Shown here: in pieces, positions 1 through 7,695 of the stretch | How positions within the stretch are numbered: the first letter of the stretch is position 1 | Layout of the letters: each line of letters opens with the position of its first letter | Assembly (NCBI GenBank): GCA_965204875.1 | Contig: OZ242020.1 | Coordinates: 1,922,001 to 1,986,000 of the forward strand | Direction: 5' to 3' | Length of the DNA stretch: 64,000 nt | Source: Aldehydirespirator sp965204875 | Lineage (GTDB): Bacteria > Actinomycetota > Acidimicrobiia > Acidimicrobiales > Aldehydirespiratoraceae | The notes under the pieces: model-generated | Told to the model about the DNA's origin: nothing | The model's database searches: none | Seen by the model: only the letters and a program-made list of their open reading frames with translations | Made by a program: the position numbers and the translations under genes

Positions 1-2
1 CG

Positions 3-698
3 CAGATGATTATGTGGGATCCGGAGACGTATCCTAACGTGAACAGTATCGCGGATCTGGGTCGTGAGGGCGTGACGGTGAACGTGTTCGCTGGTGGCTT
101 GTTCCCGTCGGTTTTCGTGGCTCAGGGGATCTGGTCTGAGGATCAGGTGGATCCGTCTTATGACGGGAGCCCGGCTCGGTTCGTGTCTGCGGGCGGTTCT
201 ATAGCGCAGCAGGGTTTCGCTTCGGCTGAGGTGTATACGTATGAGAACACCTATGAGGAGTGGGGCAAGCCTGTGGCGTTTGAGTTGCTGCACGATTCGG
301 GGTTCCAGGTCTATTCGCAGACGATTGGTGTGCGTGCCGCTGAGGTGGAGGAGATGGCACCGTGCCTTGAGCGTGTGGTTCCGATCATGCAGCAGGCTGT
401 GGTGTCTTATGACGCTTCGCCTGACCGGGCGAACGGGATCATCGTGGACGCGGTCGAGCGGTATAACAGTTCCTGGGTGTATCCGGCTGATCTGGCGGAG
501 TTCTCGGTGCAGGCTCAGCGTGACTACGGGTTGATCGGCAACGGTCCGGACTCCACGGTCGGCAACATGGAACTGAGCCGCATCCAGAGCGTGTTCGACG
601 CCATCGCTGCCACCGACCTAGCCGGCGACATCGCCGATGGCCTCACCGCCGCAGACATCTTCACCAACCGATTCATCGACGAAACCATCGGCTTCTAG
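3..698 (+). CDS. Probable ABC transporter substrate-binding protein, C-terminal part
   Basis: The frame is open to the left edge of the window, so the start and any signal peptide are missing; about 231 codons are visible, ending at TAG 696-698. The visible part reads like the C-terminal lobe of an NMT1/THI5-like or taurine/nitrate-type periplasmic binding protein: a late helical block (ACLERVVPIMQQAVVSY), then a conserved ending near FTNRFIDETIGF. No transporter partner lies downstream; a 9-bp GC hairpin follows 31 bases after the stop, so this is probably the last gene of its operon. Codon choice changes abruptly near position 540, from G/T-ending to C/A-ending codons. The family call is moderate; the real coding status is more certain than the function. 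Confidence 0.55.
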   Translation, partial: QMIMWDPETYPNVNSIADLGREGVTVNVFAGGLFPSVFVAQGIWSEDQVDPSYDGSPARFVSAGGSIAQQGFASAEVYTYENTYEEWGKPVAFELLHDSGFQVYSQTIGVRAAEVEEMAPCLERVVPIMQQAVVSYDASPDRANGIIVDAVERYNSSWVYPADLAEFSVQAQRDYGLIGNGPDSTVGNMELSRIQSVFDAIAATDLAGDIADGLTAADIFTNRFIDETIGF

Positions 699-729
699 AG
701 AGAGAGGCCTGATCTCAGACAACGTCTGC

Positions 730-758
730 GGGGGCCGGTGCCGGGCGCGCCGGCCCCC
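730..758 (+). terminator. Intrinsic terminator-like hairpin
   Basis: A perfect 9-bp stem (GGGGGCCGG at 730-738 with CCGGCCCCC at 750-758) and an 11-nt loop lie 31 bases after the stop of the binding-protein gene. There is no U tract, as is common for hairpin terminators in high-GC actinobacteria. Position supports termination of the preceding gene. Confidence 0.45.
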
Positions 759-858
759 GCGGCGCGCCTATACGGATTCCGCACCCTCCAACCGGTCGGC
801 TCTGTCCGTTCGGTGTCGGGGTATGTGCGTCCTGCCCCCCTTAGGCGCATGTCCCGAA

Positions 859-944
859 TTGCAGGCACGCCGCCGCAAGGTCGGGAGCGGCGGAGGCCTA
901 CTGTGATCGGGTGTAGGTCCCGGTTGCAGGCGCGCCGCCGCAAG
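859..944. repeat. Imprecise duplication, 65-bp offset
   Basis: Two 21-base copies (859-879 and 924-944) differ at one position. They lie between the binding-protein gene and the end of the oxygenase gene. Confidence 0.6.
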
Positions 945-1006
945 AGGATTTGGCGTAGATACGCGATTAGGCTCTGTCCGCCCAGCCCCGAGAGTGCCTT
1001 CGGCGC

Positions 1007-2323
1007 CTAGATGTAGGGCTCGTCCGGGCTGTCTATGCGCGATGTCAGGAACTCGCCGGCGGTGACCGGCTCATAGCGCGCAGGGCGCTGCGCGGTGACG
1101 CAACTGGAGATGGTGGACACCACCGTCGAGGGATCCGGGTTCACGAAGAACGGGATCGAGAAGCGGTCGGCGCCCGACGATGCCACCACCCGATGCGGCG
1201 TTGAGCGGTAGCGGTCGTTGGTCCAGCGGGCCAGCATGTCGCCGAGCTGCACTATCACGCTGCCCCGCGGCACTGCCACGGGCGTCCAGGCGCCGTCTCG
1301 GAGCACCTCCAGTCCCGGCACACCGTCGCTCGCGAGCAGGGTGATCAACCCGTAGTCGGTGTGGGGCGTGCTGTAGATCGGCGCGGCGCCGCTGCCGGTG
1401 TCAACGACGCCACGCGCATCGCCGCGGTCGGGCGTGCCGGACATGGGCGCCGCGTCGCCGCCGGCGCGGCCCGCCGGGGGATAGTGCAGGAAACGCAGCC
1501 GGCACTGCGGCTCGGACATGCGCGCCGCGAAGAACCCGGCGACGCCCAGGGTGGCGGCCAGCGCCTCCAGCACGGCGTGGGCTGTGGCCAGGGCGGCGTC
1601 CTGGTAGGCGCGCACCGCCGAGGCGAACCCGTCACAGCCCAAGGCCTCCACCGCGCCCAGATCGACCTCGTCGCCGAGGCCCATGTCGAGATACTCCGCG
1701 GCCAGGCTGGATCGTCCCGCCTGGTTGGAGGGTCCCAGGCCGGGGCTTGCCTCGTCGTGGGAGCGTCCCGCGTCCAGGGGCGTCCCAGGCTGCGATCGTC
1801 CCGTGTCACTGGAGCGTGCCTCGTCGTTGGCGGGTTCGAGGCTGGAACGTCCCGTATGGCGCGAGCGTCCCGTGTGGGCGGCGCCGGCCGGATTGCGGGC
1901 CTCGATCCGGTCGGGCACGTAGCCGTACCGGTTGATCCTCGGCACGCGGTCCTTGACCGCCGCAGGCAGCGAGAAGAAGTCCCGTGCCGCCGCGAAGGCT
2001 CTGTCGAGTTGCTCGTCCATGCCGTGGCCGGCGGCGACGAAGAGTCCCGCGCCCGTGCAGGCCGACTCGATCTCGCCGGTGATCGCAGAGCGGCTGCCGC
2101 CAGGCGCACGACCCGCGCGCAGCGCCGAGATGTCAATGCTCTGCGGGGTGTAGGGCGCGCGAGCAGCCCCGGCCTCCGCAACCCCCTGGCGCGCCGGTCC
2201 CGGTGGCGCCGGTGCCGTTTCATCGGCGGCCGTCCGGGTGTCGGGCAGTCGCTGCTTCTCAAGGCGCTTGACGAGAGCCTCGGACTCATCGGCGGCCGGC
2301 TGAGTGTGGGACAATCGAGCCAT
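1007..2323 (-). CDS. 2-oxoglutarate/Fe(II)-dependent oxygenase (isopenicillin N synthase family)
   Basis: A cytosolic non-haem iron dioxygenase of the IPNS-like family, 438 residues against the usual 300-340. An N-terminal DIOX_N-like block (about 60-135, with YTPQSIDISALRAG and GHGMDEQLDRAF) is followed by the double-stranded beta-helix. The iron ligands are visible as H321 and D323 (STPHTDYGLITLL) and H377 (STPHRVV); the 2-oxoglutarate-binding R387xS389 follows in DRFSIPFF. Substrate unknown. Residues 149-207 are a repetitive insert built on T/A-GRS motifs, absent from the family, and a second low-complexity insert covers about 287-317. The N-terminal 58 residues are also low-complexity, so the true start may be internal. 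The start shares CATG with the divergent Rieske relic. Confidence 0.85.
   Translation of the reverse strand: MARLSHTQPAADESEALVKRLEKQRLPDTRTAADETAPAPPGPARQGVAEAGAARAPYTPQSIDISALRAGRAPGGSRSAITGEIESACTGAGLFVAAGHGMDEQLDRAFAAARDFFSLPAAVKDRVPRINRYGYVPDRIEARNPAGAAHTGRSRHTGRSSLEPANDEARSSDTGRSQPGTPLDAGRSHDEASPGLGPSNQAGRSSLAAEYLDMGLGDEVDLGAVEALGCDGFASAVRAYQDAALATAHAVLEALAATLGVAGFFAARMSEPQCRLRFLHYPPAGRAGGDAAPMSGTPDRGDARGVVDTGSGAAPIYSTPHTDYGLITLLASDGVPGLEVLRDGAWTPVAVPRGSVIVQLGDMLARWTNDRYRSTPHRVVASSGADRFSIPFFVNPDPSTVVSTISSCVTAQRPARYEPVTAGEFLTSRIDSPDEPYI
1703..1879 (-). repeat. In-frame GRS-rich repeat insert in the oxygenase gene
   Basis: About 177 bases of degenerate repeats built on GAGCGTCCCG(T/C)GT on the + strand (GRS/DTGRS in the protein), residues 149-207. 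It sits between the N-terminal domain and the core barrel and keeps the frame open. Confidence 0.65.
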
Positions 2324-2601
2324 GACTGAGCCTCAAGCTATGGGGGTCGAGCCGTCCAGGCCAACAGGCGCTAGGGCGTCTGAGCATTGCGGTGACGGAC
2401 GCGCCTACGGGCGGCCGGAGGGATCGTGGAATCCCGATCTGGTGGAGACCTCGGCGGGCACTCCCGCGGGCGAGCTGCTGCGGCGCTACTGGCATCCGGT
2501 CGCCCGAAGCTCCGAGGCGGGCAGCGTCCCGCGGCGGGTGCGCCTCCTCAGCGAGGATCTGATCCTGTTCCGCGACGGCCGGGGCCGGCCCGGCCTCGTG
2601 G
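2322..2601 (+). pseudogene. Rieske oxygenase gene truncated by an IS element
   Basis: The first about 93 codons match the N-terminus of Rieske [2Fe-2S] ring-hydroxylating oxygenases: GELLRRYWHPVARSSE, then PRRVRLLSEDLILFRDGRG. The frame runs into the left inverted repeat of the IS at about 2602 and stops at 2634-2636, just before the CPHR iron-sulfur motif would appear. Nothing on the far side of the IS continues the protein, so the rest was deleted, not merely interrupted. ATG 2322 overlaps the divergent oxygenase start; an in-frame alternative lies at 2304. A related intact Rieske gene is at 24896-25927. Confidence 0.75.
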
Positions 2602-2645
2602 GGGGCTTCCCCCCGTTGACCGGTCACCTCGTTTAGGAGGTAGGC

Positions 2646-2987
2646 ATGTCGTCTATGGATGATCAGCAGCAGCAGCAGCATCTGGCGCGTGCGGGTCCGG
2701 GTCGGGTGCGGCGGGTGTTTCCGGGGGAGTTCAAGGCTGATGCGGTGGCGTTGGTGCTTGAGGAGGGTCGGAGTATCGCGTCGGTGGCTCGGGCGTTGGG
2801 GGTGGGGGCGTCGAATCTGGGGAACTGGGTGCGCCAGGCGCGCGTCGATGCCGGTGAGCGTGAGGGTCTCACGACGGCGGAGCGGGCGGAGCTGGTGAGC
2901 CTGCGGCGTGAGAACGTGCGTTTGCGTCAGGAGCGTGAGCTGCTCAAACGAGCAACGGCCTTTTGGGTGAGGGAGTTGGGACAGTGA
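2646..2987 (+). CDS. IS3-family transposase OrfA (HTH/leucine zipper)
   Basis: 113 residues with an N-terminal helix-turn-helix (FPGEFKADAVALVLEEGRSI, then SVARALGVGASNLGNWVRQA) that binds the element ends, followed by a short coiled coil (LRRENVRLRQERELLKRATAFW). This is the standard OrfA layout. AGGAGG at 2635-2640 stands 5 bases before ATG 2646. A run of glutamine codons at residues 7-11 is unusual. The gene ends in GTGA (2984-2987), where its TGA overlaps a GTG in the OrfB frame. Confidence 0.9.
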   Translation: MSSMDDQQQQQHLARAGPGRVRRVFPGEFKADAVALVLEEGRSIASVARALGVGASNLGNWVRQARVDAGEREGLTTAERAELVSLRRENVRLRQERELLKRATAFWVRELGQ

Positions 2988-3871
2988 CCCGCTATCGGTG
3001 GGTGCTGGCTCAAAGGGCCATGGGATTCCCGACGAGGTTGTGCTGTGAGGCCGCCCGCGTGTCGCCGCAGGCGTTCTATGGGTGGCACCGCCGGCAGCGG
3101 CGGGGTCCGACGGCAGCCGAGCGGGCCGAGGCGCAGATGGTGGCCGAGATCCGCGGCATCCATGATGCTTCGGGTGGGGTTTACGGGTCGCCGCGCGTTA
3201 CGGCGGAACTGCAGGCCAGAGGCCATAAGGTGAACCACAAGCGGGTGGAGCGGCTGATGCGCAGCAACGGCATCGCAGGGATCCGCAAGCGGCGCCCCAA
3301 GCGCACCACCACACCCTCACGAAACACCGATGCGCGGCCGCCTGATCTGCTGCGCCGGGATTTCGGTGTCGGTGCGCCGGATCGGGCGTGGGTGTCGGAC
3401 ATCACCTACATTCGCACCGGTGAGGGCTGGCTCTACCTGGCTGTGGTGCTCGATCTGGGCAGCCGGCGCCTGCTGGGCTACCAGATGAGCGACCGCATCA
3501 ACACCCAACTAGCACAAGACGCACTGACAATGGCCGCACACACCCGCAAAGGGCTCACACGAGGTGTTGTGGTACACTCCGACCGTGGCAGCCAATACCT
3601 CTCCAACGACTACAAGAAAACCCTGAAATCCTGGGGCATGCTCCAATCCACCGGCCGCGTCGGCAGCTCAGCCGACAACGCCGCAGCCGAAGCCTTCTTC
3701 GCCACCCTCAAACGCGAACACACCAACCAGCGCCACTACCCAGACCGCCCCACAGCACGCCGCAGCATCTTCCAATGGCTAACCCGCTACAACACCACCC
3801 GCCGCCACAGCAGCATCAACCAACAAACCCCCAACCAATACGAACACCAGTATCACACCTTAACCACCTGA
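2984..3871 (+). CDS. IS3-family transposase OrfB (rve integrase, DDE)
   Basis: The catalytic half of the transposase, in the -1 frame relative to OrfA. An HTH_21-like region (VYGSPRVTAELQARGHKVNH) precedes the rve core. The acidic triad is visible as D in WVSDITYI, D in VVHSDRGSQY and E in NAAAEAFFATLKRE, followed by YNTTRRHSSI. It is made either by -1 frameshifting from OrfA (the frame is open from TTG 2963) or by re-initiation at GTG 2984 in the GTGA overlap. Codon usage changes sharply near 3490, from G/T-ending to C/A-ending codons. Confidence 0.9.
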   Translation: MTRYRWVLAQRAMGFPTRLCCEAARVSPQAFYGWHRRQRRGPTAAERAEAQMVAEIRGIHDASGGVYGSPRVTAELQARGHKVNHKRVERLMRSNGIAGIRKRRPKRTTTPSRNTDARPPDLLRRDFGVGAPDRAWVSDITYIRTGEGWLYLAVVLDLGSRRLLGYQMSDRINTQLAQDALTMAAHTRKGLTRGVVVHSDRGSQYLSNDYKKTLKSWGMLQSTGRVGSSADNAAAEAFFATLKREHTNQRHYPDRPTARRSIFQWLTRYNTTRRHSSINQQTPNQYEHQYHTLTT

Positions 3872-3923
3872 CCGGCAAACGGGGGGAAGCCCCGGCCAGT
3901 GCTCGTGATGCTCGGGGCATATG

Positions 3924-5708
3924 TCAGCGTCGCACGGTCAGGCGGGCTCGAAGGTCGTGCTTTTGCACCTTGCCCGAGGCGGTCATCGGCAGCTCGCCGG
4001 TGAAGGTGACGCCGCGGGGCGCCTTGTAGTTGGCCATCCGCCGCCGGCACCAGTCGATCAGCTCCGCCTCGGAGGTCTGCGAGCCGGGGGCGCGCACCAC
4101 GAAGGCGTGTCCCACCTCCCCCAGACGCTCGTCGGGCCGCCCCACCACGGCCACCTGGCCCACCGCGGGATGTGCCAGCATCGCAGCCTCGATCTCGGCC
4201 GGGTAGGCGTTGAACCCGCCGCAGATGAACATGTCCTTGAGCCGGTCGGTGATGGTCACGTAACCGGCTTCGTCCATCGTGGCGATGTCGCCGGTGTGCA
4301 GCCAGCCGCCCGCGTCCAGCGCGGCTGCGGTGGCTCTGGGATCGTCGAGATAGCCGTCCATCACGTTGTAGCCCCGCACCACGATCTCGCCGGGCTCGCC
4401 GCGGGGCCGCTCGACGCCCGCGGAGTCGACCACCCGCACCTCCACGTCGTCGATGGCTCGGCCGGATGTGGACGAGATCGTCTCGGGCGGATCGTTGTGG
4501 CGGCACATCGTGGCGATACCCGAGGCCTCGGTGAGGCCGTAGCCGGTGACGACCACCTCGAAGCCGAGCCGCTCGCGCATGGCCTCGATCATCGGCACCG
4601 GCACCGGCGCCGCACCCGTCACCGCCAGCCGCAGCGTGGACATGTCGAAGGTGTCGAGGTCGGGGTGGTTGAGGATGGTCTGGTAGATGGCGGGAGGGCC
4701 GGGCAGCACCGAGATCCGCTCCGCCGGTATGCGAGCCATCACCGAGGGCACGTCGAACACCGCATGCGGCACCATGGCAGCCCCCGTCATCAGGCAGGCG
4801 AGGATGCCGGCGTTGAGGCCGAAGGAGTGGAAGAACGGGTTGACGATCAGGTAGCGGTCGCCGTGGCGCAGCCCGATCACCGAACTCCAACTCCGGTAGG
4901 CGCGGCAGACCGCGGCGTGATTGAGCACGACGCCCTTGGGCCTGCCCGTGGTGCCCGAGGTGAACATGACATGGCACGGGTCGCGACCCGAGACGCTCGC
5001 CGGGTTGCCGATGTCGCTTCCGGGTATGCCCGTGGCGCTCGCCGCGTTGCGGATGTCACCGTCTGGGGTGCCCGTGGCGCTTGCCGGGGTGGGGATGTCA
5101 CCGTCTGGGGTGCTCGCGGCGCTTGCCGGGATGCTGATGTCATCAAATGGGGTGTCTGTGGCGCTTGCGGGGATGTGGATGTCACCGTCTGGCCTGTCCG
5201 TGGCACCGGAGGGCGTTGTGGCTGCGGCTGCGGCTGCGAAGTCGGCGAATGCGGCTGCATCAGGCGGGGTCGGCCCGCGCATGACCACGACCTGCTCCAC
5301 GCAGGCGGGCACACCCCCCTCGGCGGCGCGCAGCAGCCCGAGATGGTCGGTGCCGAGAAACTCCGTCGCGCAGAACAGCAGTCGCGCCGAGGACTTCTCG
5401 AGCACGTAGGCGGCCTCGTCGCCCTTGAAGCGCGTGTTGACGGGCACGACCACGCCGCCGGCAGTGTGCGTGCCGAGCGCCGCAACCGCCCACTCCCACC
5501 AGTTGGGCCCCCACACGGCCACCCGCTCACCGGGACGCAGACCCCAACCTCGCAGCGCGGCGGCCATGGCAACCACCCGGTCACGCAACTCGGCGAAAGT
5601 CATGCGCAACTCGCCGTCCACCAAGGCCTCCGACTCCCCGAACCGGTCCGCGGCCTGCTGCACAAGCCCCGGGATCGTGCCCGCCAGTCCGCGGCCGTCC
5701 GTCGCCAT
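3924..5708 (-). CDS. AMP-dependent acyl-CoA ligase, FadD3-like
   Basis: An ANL-superfamily enzyme that adenylates a carboxylic acid and transfers it to CoA. The P-loop A3 motif is MFTSGTTGRPKGV (about 248-260); A5 is VTGYGLTEASG; A7/A8 is WLHTGDIATMDEAGYVTITDRLKDM; the A10 lysine is in PMTASGKVQKHDL. It most resembles FadD3-type ligases of steroid-ring (HIP) catabolism, but no steroid genes lie nearby, so substrate is open. Length is 594 against about 510-540; the excess is a 5 x 14-residue repeat (169-238) just before the P-loop. ATG 5708. The 3' end lies 31 bases from the IS right end but appears complete. Confidence 0.85.
   Translation of the reverse strand: MATDGRGLAGTIPGLVQQAADRFGESEALVDGELRMTFAELRDRVVAMAAALRGWGLRPGERVAVWGPNWWEWAVAALGTHTAGGVVVPVNTRFKGDEAAYVLEKSSARLLFCATEFLGTDHLGLLRAAEGGVPACVEQVVVMRGPTPPDAAAFADFAAAAAATTPSGATDRPDGDIHIPASATDTPFDDISIPASAASTPDGDIPTPASATGTPDGDIRNAASATGIPGSDIGNPASVSGRDPCHVMFTSGTTGRPKGVVLNHAAVCRAYRSWSSVIGLRHGDRYLIVNPFFHSFGLNAGILACLMTGAAMVPHAVFDVPSVMARIPAERISVLPGPPAIYQTILNHPDLDTFDMSTLRLAVTGAAPVPVPMIEAMRERLGFEVVVTGYGLTEASGIATMCRHNDPPETISSTSGRAIDDVEVRVVDSAGVERPRGEPGEIVVRGYNVMDGYLDDPRATAAALDAGGWLHTGDIATMDEAGYVTITDRLKDMFICGGFNAYPAEIEAAMLAHPAVGQVAVVGRPDERLGEVGHAFVVRAPGSQTSEAELIDWCRRRMANYKAPRGVTFTGELPMTASGKVQKHDLRARLTVRR
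4995..5204 (-). repeat. In-frame minisatellite, 5 x 42 bp, in the acyl-CoA ligase
   Basis: Five 14-residue units (169-182, 183-196, 197-210, 211-224, 225-238) of the form A-T-x-x-P-x-G-D-I-x-x-P-A-S; 5 x 42 = 210 bases exactly. Units differ at several positions, so it is not a very recent expansion or has been diversified. Confidence 0.85.
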
Positions 5709-6012
5709 TTCAGACGCGTCCTCGATGCCAGCGCCGGCTCGACGGCTCCGAGCGACCCAACAATCCCGCAGAACTGCGGCGAGACCACGCTTTGATCAGG
5801 GTCATCGCTCTCCTCGTGGCTCTCGTTTGTGGCTCTTTCCAGGCTAGAGGCCAGGCGGGTACTGCCTTGAACGGCACGCATCGCCTCCTTCCCAGCTTTT
5901 CTGCCGCGCCGGAACCTGGTTCTGGAGGTCTCGGGCCCGCTGCTCCCTCTCGTTCGCGTCCCTGCCGTGCTCGGCTTCGTGGTTGCCGGTGTGCGCGTTA
6001 GTGTCAGCCTTG
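5709..6012. other. Divergent promoter region between the ligase and glcD
   Basis: No gene is seen. It must carry the promoters of the divergent acyl-CoA ligase and glycolate oxidase operon. A perfect 14-bp palindrome, CCGCAGAACTGCGG, lies at 5766-5779. I see no confident -35/-10 pair. Confidence 0.5.
5766..5779. promoter_or_regulatory. Palindrome, possible operator
   Basis: CCGCAG-AA-CTGCGG is a perfect inverted repeat 58 bases upstream of the ligase ATG and in the divergent region. It could be a dimeric repressor site; it does not match a motif I can name. Confidence 0.3.
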
Positions 6013-7590
6013 ATGGCATTGCGGCTCTCTGCGACGGCTCGCCGTGTGCTGGGTGCTCGCCGCCGCTTGCGCCCGGCGGGTGCGGTGCCACGGCCTGGCG
6101 CTCACGCACCTGGCGCCGATGCCCCCGCCGCTGACGCACCCGGCGCTGATGTGGGTGATGAGGCGCTGGTGGCCGACCTGGTTGACGCTATCGGTGCTGA
6201 CCGGGTGCGATCCGATGCTGCTGCGCGCTACCTGGCCTCGCGTGACGCGTCCATCTTCCGTGAGGGCAGCGCCGGGCCGGTGTGCTTCCCCGACTCCACC
6301 TCCGACGTCGTGGCCTGCGTGAGGGTCGCGGCCCGCCATGGGCGCGCCGTGGCCGCACGCGGCGCGGGCACCGGTCTGGCAGGCGGAGCGGCGCCGCTGG
6401 CACGGCCGGTCGTGGTGTCGACGACACGCATGAACAGGCTGATCGAGGTCGATCTCGCCAACTCGGTGGCCTGGGCGCAGCCAGGCATGGTGAACCTCAA
6501 CCTGTCGCGTGCGCTGGCCCCCTACGGGATGCACTTCGCTCCCGACCCCTCCAGCGGTGCGGCCTGCACCATCGGCGGCAACGTCGCCAACAACTCCGGC
6601 GGCCCGCACTGCCTCGCCTACGGCGTCACCAGCGCACACGTGGCGGCCGTCGAGGTGGTGCTCTCCGACTGCTCGGTGGTAGTGCTGGGCGACCTGAGCG
6701 CGGAGCCCGCCGGCTATGACCTGCGCGGCGCCTTCGTCGGATCCGAGGGCATGTGCGGCATAGCCACGGCGGTGGCCGTGCGGTTGACCCGCAACCCCGA
6801 GGCGGTCCGCACCATGCTGCTCTGCTTCGACGAGGTGTCGGACGCCGCGGCGGCGGTGGGCTCGATAATCGCTGCCGGGATCGTGCCCGCCGCCATCGAG
6901 ATGATGGACCGCCGCTGCGTGTCCGCCGTCGAGGACTTCGCGCAGGCCGGCTACCCGAAGGACGCGGCGGCGGTGCTGCTGTGCGAGGTCGACGGGCAGC
7001 CGGGCGGCGTCGCCGTGGCGGCGCAGCGGATCGCGGGCATCGCCGAGAGCCACCGGGCCGCCAGCGTGCGGGTGGCCGCCGACGAGGGCGAGCGAGCCCG
7101 GCTGTGGAAGGGCCGCAAGAGCGCCTTCGGGGCCGTGGCCAACGTGATGCCCGACTACTACCTGCACGACACGGTGGTGCCGCGCACCCGGCTGGTGGAT
7201 GTGCTGGAGCGGATCTACGAGATCGTCGACCGCCACGACCTGCTCGTGCTCAACGTCTTCCACGCTGGCGACGGCAACCTGCACCCGATCCTCGCCTACG
7301 ACTCGCGCCGGCCCGGCGCCGCCGAGCGCGTGCAGGCCGCGGGCCGCGAGATCATCGAATTATCGCTGGCGGCGGGCGGTGCCCTCACCGGCGAGCACGG
7401 CATAGGCGTGGAGAAGCGCGACTACATGAGCCTGATGTTCAGCGACACGGATCTCGACCAGCAGTCCCGGCTCAGGCAGGCGTTCGACCCGCACTGCCGG
7501 ATGAACCCGGGCAAGGTGTTGCCCAGCCCCCACAGCTGCTCCGACATCGCCGCCCTCCGGGCCTCGGACAGCACCGGCGTATGGGGTTGA
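6013..7590 (+). CDS. glcD: Glycolate oxidase FAD subunit GlcD
   Basis: FAD-linked oxidase of the GlcD/D-lactate dehydrogenase family, oxidising glycolate or another 2-hydroxy acid. The PCMH FAD domain shows ARGAGTGLAGGAAPL and CTIGGNVANNSGGPHC (flavin binding); the C-terminal cap has HAGDGNLHP and GGALTGEHGIG. 525 residues from ATG 6013; a TTG 10 codons upstream is possible. Residues about 30-46 are an Ala/Pro/Gly/Asp low-complexity stretch (GADAPAADAPGAD). First gene of glcDEF. The last 19 bases around the stop are copied 59 bases downstream. Confidence 0.92.
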   Translation: MALRLSATARRVLGARRRLRPAGAVPRPGAHAPGADAPAADAPGADVGDEALVADLVDAIGADRVRSDAAARYLASRDASIFREGSAGPVCFPDSTSDVVACVRVAARHGRAVAARGAGTGLAGGAAPLARPVVVSTTRMNRLIEVDLANSVAWAQPGMVNLNLSRALAPYGMHFAPDPSSGAACTIGGNVANNSGGPHCLAYGVTSAHVAAVEVVLSDCSVVVLGDLSAEPAGYDLRGAFVGSEGMCGIATAVAVRLTRNPEAVRTMLLCFDEVSDAAAAVGSIIAAGIVPAAIEMMDRRCVSAVEDFAQAGYPKDAAAVLLCEVDGQPGGVAVAAQRIAGIAESHRAASVRVAADEGERARLWKGRKSAFGAVANVMPDYYLHDTVVPRTRLVDVLERIYEIVDRHDLLVLNVFHAGDGNLHPILAYDSRRPGAAERVQAAGREIIELSLAAGGALTGEHGIGVEKRDYMSLMFSDTDLDQQSRLRQAFDPHCRMNPGKVLPSPHSCSDIAALRASDSTGVWG

Positions 7591-7650
7591 CGTGTGAGCA
7601 GGGCGGTTTCGGTGCAGGTGGCAGGGCCGTAACCGGCGTATGGGGTTGAC
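7573..7650 (+). repeat. Duplication of the glcD stop region, 59-bp offset
   Basis: ACCGGCGTATGGGGTTGAC, which contains the glcD stop TGA, occurs perfectly at 7573-7591 and 7632-7650, in the gap before glcE. Confidence 0.85.
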
Positions 7651-7695
7651 CGCCGGGTTGGGCGACCTCGACGGCTCGTTACGGGCACGAGGGGG

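Larger units (their letters stand above)
699..1006. other. Gene-free gap with a 65-bp-offset duplication
   Basis: No ORF here has a recognisable product. The gap holds the hairpin at 730-758 and an imprecise direct repeat: TTGCAGGCACGCCGCCGCAAG at 859-879 recurs with one changed base at 924-944, a 65-base offset. The same type of boundary duplication recurs at many gene junctions in this window. Confidence 0.5.
2602..3893 (+). mobile_element. IS3-family insertion sequence, about 1.29 kb
   Basis: The ends are 36-base inverted repeats matching at 30 positions: left 2602-2637 begins GGGGCTTCCCCCCGTT, and the right repeat 3858-3893 is its complement. Inside are two overlapping reading frames of the IS3 orfA/orfB type with an intact DDE integrase core, so the element may be active. 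I cannot see a convincing 3-4 bp target duplication, consistent with deletion of flanking DNA on the right. The exact tips may differ by a few bases. Confidence 0.8.

Noticed and set aside
2590..3900. Target site duplication of the IS
   Set aside because: No matching 3-4 base flanks could be identified outside the inverted repeats.
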